NCBI RefSeq assembly: GCF_032911225.1 | Contig: NZ_CP136600.1 | Location: 4,650,001-4,714,000 of the forward strand | Length of the DNA: 64,000 bases | DNA from: Thalassotalea fonticola | GTDB taxonomy: Bacteria > Pseudomonadota > Gammaproteobacteria > Enterobacterales > Alteromonadaceae | Direction of reading: 5' to 3' | Shown: positions 43,105 to 52,740 of the stretch, one piece after another | How positions within the stretch are numbered: position 1 is the stretch's first letter | Layout of the letters: each line of letters starts with the position of its first letter | The notes under the pieces: generated by a model | Seen by the model: the letters and a program-made list of their open reading frames with translations, nothing else | Databases searched by the model: none | What the model was told of the DNA's origin: nothing | Made by a program: the position numbers and the translations under genes

Positions 43105-44910
43105 ATGAAACCAACATTTAAAATCATTATTACAGTTCTTCTAACAATGTTATCACTTGCACCGTCGGCAAATGCAGCGCTGCCTAAGTCGGCCAAAATG
43201 GATGCGGCTAATCAAGCATTAGCTGGCAGCATGACCCCGAACCAAGCTTTAACACAACTTGATAGCACAGCAGCAATGACTCCAGATGTTACTGCTTTGA
43301 GTCAAGGTGAGTACACTCAAGTATATCGCTCTGGTACTATGCTGCCTGGTGAATACCCAATAGAGCAATTATTACCTACGGTAGAAGCCGGGTTACCAGC
43401 ACCATATGGTGCGAATATTTTTGCTGGTGGTTATGAAACCGAACGAGTTGAAGGAACAAATGATGATTATTTAATTGCTCCAGGTGATAAAATCTCTATC
43501 TGGTTATGGGGCGCTATCAACTTTGCCGATGTTACTACCGTAGATAATCAAGGCAATATTTTCATTCCTGAGATCGGCCCGATACAAGTTCAAAACGTAC
43601 CGGCAAGCAAAATAAATCAATTAGTAACTACGAAGCTAAGATCTATTTATAAGCAAAGTGTGCAGATTTACGTTAATTTATTAACCGCAACACCTGTCAG
43701 TGTGTATATTTCGGGACCTGTTATACGGCCTGGACAATATGCGGGAATGGCTTCTGATTCCGTTTTATATTTTCTTAAACGCGCAGGTGGTATTGATGCT
43801 GAACGTGGCAGCTATCGAAAAATACAAGTCATACGTGATGGTAAAAACTTAGTTACAATTGATCTTTATGACTTTATTCGTAAAGGTTATATGCCAAATG
43901 TTAATTTTAAAGATAAAGATGTCATTCTAGTCGAACCTCAAGGGGCAACGGTAGTTGTTACCACTGGTGCTAAAAATCCATTTAGATTTGAGTTTCTAGA
44001 GAATCAAGCTCAGGGTTCTGAACTTACCAGTTATGCTAAACCTTTAACTAAAATTTCTCATGTAGGTGTAGTTGGGACTCGTAAACAAGGTCCATTTTCG
44101 ATTTACCAGCCTATAGATGAATTTAAAAGTTTCTCTTTAATGGATGGCGATAAATTGTTTTTTAATGATGACTGGGACGCACAAGTTTTGGATGTAAAAC
44201 TTGAAGGTAGTTTTATTGGCCCTTCTTATTTTACGGCGAAAAAACCTACCAAATTATATGATTTGTTAAACCATGTGCAAGTCGATCCTGAACTCGCTGA
44301 TTTCAACTCAATTTACATTCGCCGTGAAAGCGTTGCTTTAAAACAAAAAGAAATGATTGATCAATCATTAGACCGTTTAGAACGAAATGTGTATACCAAC
44401 CCAACTATTTCTTCTGGTGAAGCTGCTATTCAAGTACAAGAAGCGTCGTTAATATCTGGCTTTGTTGCAAGAGCAAAACAAATAATGCCTTTAGGTAAAG
44501 TGATTGTCTCTGATAAAGGCGAAATAGCAAACATAAACCTAGAGCAAGGCGATGTAGTTGTTATCCCAGAAAAAACTGATTTAATACACATTGGCGGTGA
44601 AGTCTTAATGCCACAATCCGTTGTGTTTAATTCAAAGGCTACAATAACTGATTATATCGCTTGGACCGGTGGTTATACTGAACGAGCTAATTTTGAACGT
44701 CTATTAATTGTGCATGCTAATGGAATGATTTCTTTTCATGATGAAGATTCAGATAGCTGGATGTCAGAAAGCAATGCTCCTGCAATATTACAGCCAGGAG
44801 ACCAAATACTGGTTTTGCCTAGAGTCGTGGCAAAATCAATGGAAACAGTGAAAGATCTAACTCAAATTATCTATCAAATTGCAGTTGCCGCAGATGTGGT
44901 TGCTAATTAA
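43105..44910 (+). CDS. kpsD: Polysaccharide export outer-membrane protein (Wza/KpsD-like)
   Basis: 601 residues with a Sec signal peptide (cleavage near ANA-ALPK, residue 28). The Poly_export domain begins DYLIAPGDKISIWLWGAINF (~120) and is followed by SLBB-type repeats (PVSVYISGPVIRPGQY at ~200; IHIGGEVLMPQSVVFN at ~490; a further one between). Longer than E. coli KpsD (558). It should form the periplasmic/outer-membrane channel working with the KpsM/T/E homologues encoded next. Confidence 0.92.
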   Translation: MKPTFKIIITVLLTMLSLAPSANAALPKSAKMDAANQALAGSMTPNQALTQLDSTAAMTPDVTALSQGEYTQVYRSGTMLPGEYPIEQLLPTVEAGLPAPYGANIFAGGYETERVEGTNDDYLIAPGDKISIWLWGAINFADVTTVDNQGNIFIPEIGPIQVQNVPASKINQLVTTKLRSIYKQSVQIYVNLLTATPVSVYISGPVIRPGQYAGMASDSVLYFLKRAGGIDAERGSYRKIQVIRDGKNLVTIDLYDFIRKGYMPNVNFKDKDVILVEPQGATVVVTTGAKNPFRFEFLENQAQGSELTSYAKPLTKISHVGVVGTRKQGPFSIYQPIDEFKSFSLMDGDKLFFNDDWDAQVLDVKLEGSFIGPSYFTAKKPTKLYDLLNHVQVDPELADFNSIYIRRESVALKQKEMIDQSLDRLERNVYTNPTISSGEAAIQVQEASLISGFVARAKQIMPLGKVIVSDKGEIANINLEQGDVVVIPEKTDLIHIGGEVLMPQSVVFNSKATITDYIAWTGGYTERANFERLLIVHANGMISFHDEDSDSWMSESNAPAILQPGDQILVLPRVVAKSMETVKDLTQIIYQIAVAADVVAN

Positions 44911-44914
44911 ATAA

Positions 44915-45700
44915 ATGGCTGAAATTAGAAAACGTTCTCGCATACAGATATGGCAAGATGTTATTTTTGCTATATTTTTGCGAGAAATAAAAAGCAAATT
45001 TAATGATAAAGTTGGAATTAGCTGGGCAATTATAAACCCACTAGTGTTTGTTTTTGTTCTATCATTCATGCGAAGTCAGTTAAGTGGTCCTATAACCCAT
45101 ACAATGCCAACTTTTATCTTTATGGTTTATGGCATGTTACTCATTCAACTTTTTCTTTCAACGTTCAGTTCTGCATCAAACTGTATTAAGAGAAATAAAG
45201 CATTATTTGCCTTTCGACAAGTGCAGCCTATAAGTGCCTTAATTGCTAACGGTTTATTTGAGTTACTTGTAAAAGCAATTGTAATATTGGTTATTTTACT
45301 GCTTATTTATTTAATGGGTGATGAAGTAAAGATATATAACCCGTTACTTGTGTTGTTTTATATTGTGCAAGTTTGGTTTATTTCGATGAGTTTGGGATTG
45401 TTATTTGCAATTGGCAAAGCCTATATAGACGAAATAGCTAAATTAGAGAGTCTGCTTTTAAGACCCATGTTTTTTATTTCTGGAGTGTTTTTCAGTCTGC
45501 AAGATATACCGGAAGAGTTTTGGCCTTATTTGGCTTGGAATCCATTTTTGCACGCGATAGAGTTAAGCCGTGATGCTGCCTACCCTAACTTTAATGCGAT
45601 TGGTGTCAGCGATGGCTTTCTGTTGTTAAATACCCTAGCGTTTACGTTTATTGCATTAGCATGCTATAGGGTGTGTTGGAAGCAAGTGATTAGTCGATGA
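44915..45700 (+). CDS. kpsM: Capsule ABC transporter permease
   Basis: 261 residues, six membrane segments of the ABC-2 type. N-terminal IWQDVIFAIFLREIKSKFNDKVGISWAIINPLVFV matches KpsM/CtrC. Starts 5 bases after kpsD and overlaps the ATPase gene by 4 bases (ATGA). Moves the finished lipid-linked polysaccharide across the inner membrane. Confidence 0.93.
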   Translation: MAEIRKRSRIQIWQDVIFAIFLREIKSKFNDKVGISWAIINPLVFVFVLSFMRSQLSGPITHTMPTFIFMVYGMLLIQLFLSTFSSASNCIKRNKALFAFRQVQPISALIANGLFELLVKAIVILVILLLIYLMGDEVKIYNPLLVLFYIVQVWFISMSLGLLFAIGKAYIDEIAKLESLLLRPMFFISGVFFSLQDIPEEFWPYLAWNPFLHAIELSRDAAYPNFNAIGVSDGFLLLNTLAFTFIALACYRVCWKQVISR

Positions 45701-46347
45701 TAAAACTAACGAATGTGACTAAATATTATCCATCTAAATTGGGTAATCAGTATATTCTTAAAAACCTCTCATTTGAAATTCCGAGTAATCACAATATTGC
45801 CATTCTCGGCAGGAATGGAGCGGGTAAGTCTACGTTATTTAGGCTGCTAGCTAGCAGTGAATACCCAAATAAGGGATCCATTGAATCTAGTCACAATATC
45901 TCTTGGCCTGTAGCATTAGCAACAGGGATTCACCCGCAAATGACGGGGCGCGAAAATACTCGATTTATTGGTAGAGTAAATGGAGTTTCTGATCTAGATG
46001 AATATGAACTCAGTGTTAGAGATTTTGCTGAACTTGGTCAAAAATATGACTTACCGGTTAAAACATATTCAAGTGGCATGCGCTCAAGATTAGCGTTTGC
46101 TTGTTGTATGACCGTCGGTTTTGATATTTATTTGATTGATGAGGCTACATCTGTAGGCGATCCAAAATTTAAACGTAAAGCAAAAGCTGCTTTGTTAGAT
46201 AAAAGTAAGCAGGCAAATGTGATAATGGTAAGCCATGATACTGAAGAAATCCGCCAGTTTTGTGACAGCGCTATTATAATCCATAAGGGTCAATTAGAAT
46301 TTTATAATGATCTTGAGTATGCTATTGAAGAGTATGAAAAATTATAA
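45697..46347 (+). CDS. kpsT: Capsule ABC transporter ATPase
   Basis: 216 residues. Walker A GRNGAGKST at 38-46, signature YSSGMRSRLAFA near 123-134, Walker B IYLIDEATS near 143-150, His switch MVSHDTEEI. It lacks the C-terminal carbohydrate-binding domain found in O-antigen-type Wzt proteins, fitting the KpsT class. One-base overlap with the next gene. Confidence 0.95.
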   Translation: MIKLTNVTKYYPSKLGNQYILKNLSFEIPSNHNIAILGRNGAGKSTLFRLLASSEYPNKGSIESSHNISWPVALATGIHPQMTGRENTRFIGRVNGVSDLDEYELSVRDFAELGQKYDLPVKTYSSGMRSRLAFACCMTVGFDIYLIDEATSVGDPKFKRKAKAALLDKSKQANVIMVSHDTEEIRQFCDSAIIIHKGQLEFYNDLEYAIEEYEKL

Positions 46348-47774
46348 TGAATAAACAACTTGAAGAGCTAGAGTTAAAATTCGAAAAATTTAAATCGTCT
46401 ACGTCAGAAAAAGACTGGGAATCTCCAGACTTTTTAAGAGATGAAGCGATTGATATTGAAAATAAAGATTTAGAGTTAGCATATCGGTTAATGCAACGAG
46501 CACTTGTATTAAGACCGAATGGGCCATTAATTGCGAAGAAAGTTGACGAGTACAAATTAGAGCTAATTGACAATAAATCGTTTTTATTTATTAACGAAAA
46601 AAGTGAACAAACGAAAGCCGCTAAAGAAAAAAAATTTAAAATTCTCTCTAATAAACGTGTTAATAACGTTATTGCAAATCTTCCCGATTGGAGTAAAAAA
46701 AGCTTTTTTATATTTGTCAGCTTACCTTGGTTATTATTTACTTTTTATATGATCGTATGGGCCTCTCCAAGGTTTGAAAGCCAATCACAACTAATCGTTC
46801 GTCAACCTGATGATATGGCGACATTAGACGCATCAATGGCTATTTTGAGTGGTTTAGGCATGCCGTCTGCAAATACTGATACTCAATTAGTTGAAGCATA
46901 TGTTTATTCCAATGATATGCTCAGTTATCTAGACGATACATTAAATTTGAAAGAGCAATTTGAAGATTCAAGTTACGATTTTTTTAGCCGTCTTAGTCCT
47001 TGGGCTAGCAGAGAAGATTTCTTATCTTTTTATCAGGCCCATGTGGTCATAGAAGTTGACGATAATTCGTCCGTTATTACTGTTAAGGTACAAGCATTTA
47101 CTGCGGAATTAGCTTTATTACTTAACGAAACTATCGTAGATAGAGCTGAATGGTATATCAATAGTGTCGGGCATCAAGTTGCCAGAGAACAGCTTAAATT
47201 TGTGCAAGGTGAGCATGAAATTGTTGCCAAAAGGTTGGAGAAGTCTAAATCTAATTTATTACAATACCAAAGTGAGCACAATCTCTTAGATCCTACCGCC
47301 GAAGGCATGGCATACCAGCAAATAGCGTATACCATTGAGGGGCAGATATCAGCCAGAAAAGCCGAATTGTATGCGTTGCAAGCAACAATGTCGGAAAGTT
47401 CACCACAAATTCAAAACTTGAAACGCGTTATAACTGCTTTAGAACATCAACTCGAAAGTGAGAATAGTCGGTTAGTTGGCAATGATTCAACAACGGGGTT
47501 AACAGTTGGTGAGAAAATGGCTATATTTACGGACTATAAAATTGATCTAGAGCTTAGCTTGCAAGCATTTGCGTCATCATTAGTTTCATTAGAAAAGTCT
47601 CGAATAGAAGCGTATCGTAAACTACAGTATTTAGTCGTAGTAGAGAAACCTACGTTGCCAGATGAAAATAAATACCCTGAAGCAATATATAACTTGACGT
47701 TAATGGGGGTCGTGCTGTTGATGCTTTATGGAATTGGCCGGATAATTGTCGCTACAATACAAGAATTAAATTAA
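46347..47774 (+). CDS. kpsE: KpsE-like inner-membrane export protein with N-terminal extension
   Basis: 475 residues; E. coli KpsE has 382. Two membrane segments frame the protein (~115-135, FIFVSLPWLLFTFYMIVWA, and ~448-468, LTLMGVVLLMLYGIGRII), with a periplasmic region holding a long coiled coil (~270-390), as in polysaccharide co-polymerase/export proteins. The first ~105 residues are an extra charged cytoplasmic part (DLELAYRLMQRALVLRPNGP looks like one TPR hairpin). Spans the periplasm to link KpsMT with KpsD. Confidence 0.9.
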   Translation: MNKQLEELELKFEKFKSSTSEKDWESPDFLRDEAIDIENKDLELAYRLMQRALVLRPNGPLIAKKVDEYKLELIDNKSFLFINEKSEQTKAAKEKKFKILSNKRVNNVIANLPDWSKKSFFIFVSLPWLLFTFYMIVWASPRFESQSQLIVRQPDDMATLDASMAILSGLGMPSANTDTQLVEAYVYSNDMLSYLDDTLNLKEQFEDSSYDFFSRLSPWASREDFLSFYQAHVVIEVDDNSSVITVKVQAFTAELALLLNETIVDRAEWYINSVGHQVAREQLKFVQGEHEIVAKRLEKSKSNLLQYQSEHNLLDPTAEGMAYQQIAYTIEGQISARKAELYALQATMSESSPQIQNLKRVITALEHQLESENSRLVGNDSTTGLTVGEKMAIFTDYKIDLELSLQAFASSLVSLEKSRIEAYRKLQYLVVVEKPTLPDENKYPEAIYNLTLMGVVLLMLYGIGRIIVATIQELN

Positions 47775-47799
47775 ACGTAAAAATTAGGATTATAATTAC

Positions 47800-48930
47800 A
47801 TGAAAATACTTACAGTATTTGGTACAAGACCTGAAGCCATTAAAATGGCGCCACTGGCAATTGCATTGAATAGCGACGAAAGGTTTGAGCATAAAGTTTG
47901 TGTTACAGCTCAGCACAGAGAAATGCTAGACCAAGTATTAGAGTTGTTTGAGTTAACACCTGAGTATGATTTAAATATCATGAAGCCAGGTCAGTCTTTA
48001 AGTGATGTTACTTGCAATATACTTAAAGGTATAGAGCATGTTTTATCCGAATTTAAGCCAGATATTGTATTAGTGCATGGTGATACGGCTACTACATTTG
48101 CTACTAGTCTTGCCGCTTATTATCAACAAATACCGGTTGGGCATGTTGAAGCTGGTCTTAGAACTGGAAATATATATTCACCTTGGCCAGAAGAAGCTAA
48201 TAGGAAATTAACTGGTGCAATAACAGCCTTGCATTTTGCCCCTACAGAAACTTCGGCGAATAACTTGAAAGTTGAAAATGTAGATGAGAAAACTATCCAT
48301 GTAACTGGTAATACAATTATTGATGCGTTAATGCAGGTAGTTGATAAACTTGAAACTGATACTGAACTATCGGCAAAGCATGCAGAGCAGTTTGCATTTT
48401 TAGACATGAACAAACGCTTAGTGTTAGTTACAGGGCATCGACGAGAAAGTTTTGGTGGTGGGTTTGAACGTATCTGTGAAGCCTTGGTTAAAGTCGCAAA
48501 ACAGTTCCCAGATGTAAATATTGTTTACCCAATGCATTTGAACCCAAATGTACGAGAGCCTGTAAATCGATTACTATCGCAAACCAATAATATCTTTTTA
48601 ATCGAACCGCTAGACTACCTTCCGTTCGTTTATTTAATGAATCAAGCACATATAATTTTAACTGATTCTGGTGGGATTCAAGAAGAAGCTCCTTCGCTAG
48701 GAAAGCCTGTATTAGTTATGCGAGATACAACAGAAAGGCCTGAGGCACTTGCCGCCGGTACTGTTAAATTAGTCGGAACAGATGTTGAAAAAATACATAA
48801 TGAACTTGTCACGTTGTTAACTGATGATGATGCATACAATGAAATGAGTTTTGCCCATAATCCATACGGTGATGGGAAAGCATGTGCTCGTATAGCAGAT
48901 GCATTAATAGAATTTAGTAATAAAGAATAA
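47800..48930 (+). CDS. wecB: UDP-N-acetylglucosamine 2-epimerase
   Basis: 376 residues, non-hydrolysing type. Motifs [50 protein letters not shown] and [27 protein letters not shown] include the catalytic acids and His. Converts UDP-GlcNAc to UDP-ManNAc for wecC. Confidence 0.97.
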   Translation: MKILTVFGTRPEAIKMAPLAIALNSDERFEHKVCVTAQHREMLDQVLELFELTPEYDLNIMKPGQSLSDVTCNILKGIEHVLSEFKPDIVLVHGDTATTFATSLAAYYQQIPVGHVEAGLRTGNIYSPWPEEANRKLTGAITALHFAPTETSANNLKVENVDEKTIHVTGNTIIDALMQVVDKLETDTELSAKHAEQFAFLDMNKRLVLVTGHRRESFGGGFERICEALVKVAKQFPDVNIVYPMHLNPNVREPVNRLLSQTNNIFLIEPLDYLPFVYLMNQAHIILTDSGGIQEEAPSLGKPVLVMRDTTERPEALAAGTVKLVGTDVEKIHNELVTLLTDDDAYNEMSFAHNPYGDGKACARIADALIEFSNKE

Positions 48931-48945
48931 CAGTAGGGATAAAAA

Positions 48946-50211
48946 ATGAGTTTTGAAACAATTTCTGTAATAGGGTTAGGTTACATAGGCCTGCCTACAG
49001 CAGCAGTATTTGCATCTCGAAAAGTAAATGTGGTTGGTGTAGATGTAAACCAACATGCTGTAGACACCATTAATAAAGGTGAAATACATATCGTTGAACC
49101 TGAATTAGATATTGTTGTTAGGGCAACTGTTTCAGAAGGCTATTTAAAGGCAACGACAACACCTGAGCCCGCCGATGCGTTTCTAATAGCTGTTCCCACA
49201 CCTTTTAAAGGCGATTACGAGCCTGACCTTTCTTATATAGAATCAGCCTCAAATGCTATTGCCTCAGTTCTTAAAAAAGGTGATTTAGTTGTTCTTGAGT
49301 CAACTTCTCCTGTTGGTGCAACTGAGCAAATGTCGGTGTGGTTAGCAGAAGCTAGACCCGATTTAACTTTCCCGCAAACTCATGGTGAAGCATCAGACAT
49401 TCGAGTTGCTCATTGTCCTGAGCGAGTATTACCTGGTCATGTTATTCGAGAATTGGTTGAAAATGATCGGGTTATCGGTGGAATGACGTCATTATGCTCG
49501 CAACGTGCTGTTGATTTATATAAAATTTGCGTAGAAGGTGAGTGTGTTATCACTAATGCTCGTACCGCTGAAATGGCAAAATTAACAGAAAATAGTAGTC
49601 GCGATGTTAGCATTGCATTTGCCAATGAACTTTCAATTATTTGTGACAAATTAGATATTAATGTTTGGGAATTAATATCTCTTTCTAATCGCCACCCACG
49701 TGTAAATATTCTCCAGCCAGGCCCAGGTGTTGGAGGGCATTGTATTGCTGTAGATCCTTGGTTTATTGTTAGTAGAACTCCCGAAGAAGCTAAACTTATT
49801 CATACTGCTAGATTAGTAAATGATGGTAAGCCTGCTTGGGTTGCGGACAAGGTTGAAAAAACAATTTCTGATATTGTTCATACAACAACTAAAACCATGA
49901 CTGATATTAAAATCGCTTGTTTTGGCGTAGCATTTAAACCTGATATAGATGATTTACGTGAAAGCCCAGCTTTAGATATCACTAAACTGTTAGCATCTAA
50001 ATATATGGGGCAAGTGAGTGTTGTTGAGCCTAATATTAAAGAGCTTCCTCAATCTTTATCTGAAAAGGGAGTTGATTTAATATCATTAGATAATGCTTTG
50101 ACCCAATCCGATGTCGTGGTGATGCTTGTGGATCATAAAGAATTTAAAGCTTATCCTTATAAGAAAACAGAAATGCAAAATATCGTCGATACAAAGGGAA
50201 TTTGGGCATAG
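48946..50211 (+). CDS. wecC: UDP-N-acetyl-D-mannosamine dehydrogenase
   Basis: 421 residues, UDP-glucose/UDP-ManNAc dehydrogenase family. NAD motif GLGYIGLPTAAVFA, catalytic Cys in GPGVGGHCIAVDPWFIV, and C-terminal VAFKPDIDDLRESPALDI. The EPELD motif (HIVEPELDIVV) and paired wecB favour the ManNAc substrate. Produces UDP-ManNAcA, an acidic sugar donor. AGGGAT precedes the ATG. Confidence 0.95.
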   Translation: MSFETISVIGLGYIGLPTAAVFASRKVNVVGVDVNQHAVDTINKGEIHIVEPELDIVVRATVSEGYLKATTTPEPADAFLIAVPTPFKGDYEPDLSYIESASNAIASVLKKGDLVVLESTSPVGATEQMSVWLAEARPDLTFPQTHGEASDIRVAHCPERVLPGHVIRELVENDRVIGGMTSLCSQRAVDLYKICVEGECVITNARTAEMAKLTENSSRDVSIAFANELSIICDKLDINVWELISLSNRHPRVNILQPGPGVGGHCIAVDPWFIVSRTPEEAKLIHTARLVNDGKPAWVADKVEKTISDIVHTTTKTMTDIKIACFGVAFKPDIDDLRESPALDITKLLASKYMGQVSVVEPNIKELPQSLSEKGVDLISLDNALTQSDVVVMLVDHKEFKAYPYKKTEMQNIVDTKGIWA

Positions 50212-50217
50212 TAACTT

Positions 50218-50250
50218 TGAGGTGAACTGCACTACTTGTTGCTCACCTCA
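50218..50250. repeat. Hairpin between wecC and the first large glycosyltransferase
   Basis: TGAGGTGA (50218-50225) pairs with TCACCTCA (50243-50250), 17-base loop, no T-run. It could weaken transcription at the start of the AT-rich block. Confidence 0.4.
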
Positions 50251-50284
50251 TATTTCAGGCAATGTTAACAAAATTTGAATATTC

Positions 50285-52699
50285 ATGCTCTTCGTTAAAG
50301 AAATTTGGAAGTCAATATCCTCTAATTATCGTTTAAGTAAAAAAACAGATAAAATTCAAAAGAAAATATTAGATAAAAGCATTTCCAACTTGAAAGTTGC
50401 TTGTATTCTAGATGAGTTTTCTTACTCTTCTTTTTCTCCAGAAATGGAGCTACACAAAATAACACCTAATGATGTAAAAGCTCAACTTGTGGAGATCAAT
50501 CCCGATTATATTTTTATTGAGTCAGCATGGAAAGGAAACGATTCATGCTGGCAAGGAAAGCTTAGTCACTTAGAAGCAAATGTCGTCGAAATATTTTGTT
50601 GGGCGAATAAAAATAATGTAATAACGGTTTTTTGGAACAAAGAAGATCCTGTTCATTTCAGTACGTTTTTGCCAGTAGCAAAGCTTGCCGATTACATCTT
50701 TACAACGGATGTAGATAGTATTTGCCAGTATAAGCAATCTTTAGGTCATAATCGTATATTTTATTTGCCATTTGCCGTTCAACCACACAAACATAATCCT
50801 ATTGAGCGATATCAACGTAAAAATAAACTTTGCTTTGCTGGTTCTTACTATGCTCGCTACAAAGAACGCCAACACGATTTTGATAAGATCTTTGATTTAG
50901 GCAGCAAACTATGTGGCGTCGATATATATGATAGAAACTATGGTTCAACTGATCCTTCAGTGCAATACCCAAGTCGCTATCACAATTCAGTATTAGGTAA
51001 ACTTGACTTTGAGGATATCGATAAAGCTTATAAAGGCTATAAATTCGGCATTAACATAAATACCGTAAAACAGTCGCAAGGAATGTTTGCTAGAAGGGCC
51101 GTAGAGCTAATGGCATCAAATACGGTTGTGATCAGTAATTACTCAAAAGCATTAACTTTGTTGTTTAATAACTTTATAATTATTAGTGATAAAGTTCACG
51201 AGTTAGAGCAACCTTTAAGAGAATTACTAGAAGATAACCTAAGTTATGAAAAGTTTCGATTAATAGGTCTAAGGCTTGTATTGGAACAGCATACATATAG
51301 TCACAGAGTAAATTTTATTAAATCCGTTATAACGGAATCTCCAAACTTTCAACTGCAGCCAAAAGTACTCGTTATAAACTTTTATCAAACAAATGACGAC
51401 AAAAATATTTCTTTAACCAATTACAATAGGCAACGATTTAAAACTAAAGAGTTTATGCAAATAAATATAGCTGTTCTTAATAATGAAATATTGGCGAATA
51501 TTGTTGAAAGGGCTAAGAATGTCCAATATGTTTCATTTATTAGCTGTGAAAACTACTATGGGGCTAATTATCTTAGCGACCTCATATTAGCGACAAAATA
51601 TTTTAATGGTGATGCTATTGGAAAATTATCGAGATATTTATATGTTGATGAAAATTTGAAAAGAATTAATGACGGGCATACTTATTCAGAGGTCAGTTAC
51701 TTACCATTGTTCAGTGCAATTATTAAATCCTCATCAGTGACAATCACGGATCTAAAACAATTTGCAAAACATAACTTTGAATATTCGCTGCACTATAATG
51801 AAATGCTTTCCATTGACCCATTTAACTATTGTGAGAAATTTTATGCTTCTAAAGGAACCTCTAAGTTATTAGATTTTAATGATCTAGAGATACCTAACAA
51901 CATTGCAACTGTAAAAAGTATTAATGATTCATTAAACAAAAACAAATCAACAATAAATAATAAGGTTATCAATAACTCCAGCCTCAAGGTCTGGTCATTT
52001 AAACATTTGAGCAATATTTTAATAAATGAGTTCCCTCATGCAATTACGACGGAGGTTGATAAAACCCTTAGCTTAAGTTCAAATTTAAAACCGGAACAAA
52101 ATGTATATATTTACTTTGATAACTTATTGCTGCTAGAACGTGTCATCGATATAAATAACGCATATTTTTATTTTGATTGTTTAAATGTTAATGGAGATTT
52201 TAGGCTTGTTTTCGAGTATTACGATGTACATAAACAAAAGTTGTCATTAAATATTCATGAAAACTTTGAAGGGGAGTACGCATTAAATATTCCGGCTAAC
52301 TGCAAATATTTTAAAATAAGTATTCGAATACAAGGCGCCGGAGAATTAAATATTAATAGTTTAACATTCGGACGAAAAATATATGAACCAGCGAATCTTT
52401 TTCTAAACTATGACTGTTTAATTTTAATTCCTAAATGTAAACAGTCTCTAGTTTTAAAGGAAGCATTAATTTTGGCCAATAAACCAAACAGACTATGTGC
52501 CGTTTACATTATAAACGATTCATCTGAGCAAATATTTAATAGAAATCTTGGGGTGGATATTTTTGAAGCGAGTGAAAAGTTGTTAATAGAGTCGTTACAA
52601 TGCACTTCTAGCTTAAAAGTTAATATGGTTTATCTGTGTAATCAACAAGATAAGATATTAATAAATCGTATCAATTCTGCTAAAATCAATCACAAGTAA
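50285..52699 (+). CDS. Large CgeB-like glycosyltransferase-domain protein
   Basis: 804 residues. Residues ~30-360 show a GT-B-like CgeB-family region (WKGNDSCWQGKL, FWNKEDPVHF, CFAGSYYARYKER, GININTVKQSQGMFARRAVELMAS, NTVVISNYS). The same N-terminal motifs recur in the 53853 protein, so the two are paralogous there. Residues ~360-560 resemble a degenerate GT2-like part without a clear DxD. Residues ~575-700 are beta-rich (VYIYFDNLLLLERVI, FRLVFEYYDV), perhaps a carbohydrate-binding module. A glycan-modifying role at the cytoplasmic face is inferred. Confidence 0.7.
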   Translation: MLFVKEIWKSISSNYRLSKKTDKIQKKILDKSISNLKVACILDEFSYSSFSPEMELHKITPNDVKAQLVEINPDYIFIESAWKGNDSCWQGKLSHLEANVVEIFCWANKNNVITVFWNKEDPVHFSTFLPVAKLADYIFTTDVDSICQYKQSLGHNRIFYLPFAVQPHKHNPIERYQRKNKLCFAGSYYARYKERQHDFDKIFDLGSKLCGVDIYDRNYGSTDPSVQYPSRYHNSVLGKLDFEDIDKAYKGYKFGININTVKQSQGMFARRAVELMASNTVVISNYSKALTLLFNNFIIISDKVHELEQPLRELLEDNLSYEKFRLIGLRLVLEQHTYSHRVNFIKSVITESPNFQLQPKVLVINFYQTNDDKNISLTNYNRQRFKTKEFMQINIAVLNNEILANIVERAKNVQYVSFISCENYYGANYLSDLILATKYFNGDAIGKLSRYLYVDENLKRINDGHTYSEVSYLPLFSAIIKSSSVTITDLKQFAKHNFEYSLHYNEMLSIDPFNYCEKFYASKGTSKLLDFNDLEIPNNIATVKSINDSLNKNKSTINNKVINNSSLKVWSFKHLSNILINEFPHAITTEVDKTLSLSSNLKPEQNVYIYFDNLLLLERVIDINNAYFYFDCLNVNGDFRLVFEYYDVHKQKLSLNIHENFEGEYALNIPANCKYFKISIRIQGAGELNINSLTFGRKIYEPANLFLNYDCLILIPKCKQSLVLKEALILANKPNRLCAVYIINDSSEQIFNRNLGVDIFEASEKLLIESLQCTSSLKVNMVYLCNQQDKILINRINSAKINHK

Positions 52700-52740
52700 A
52701 AATACGGTATTAGCCCGTTATTATATAATTAGGAAAATTA

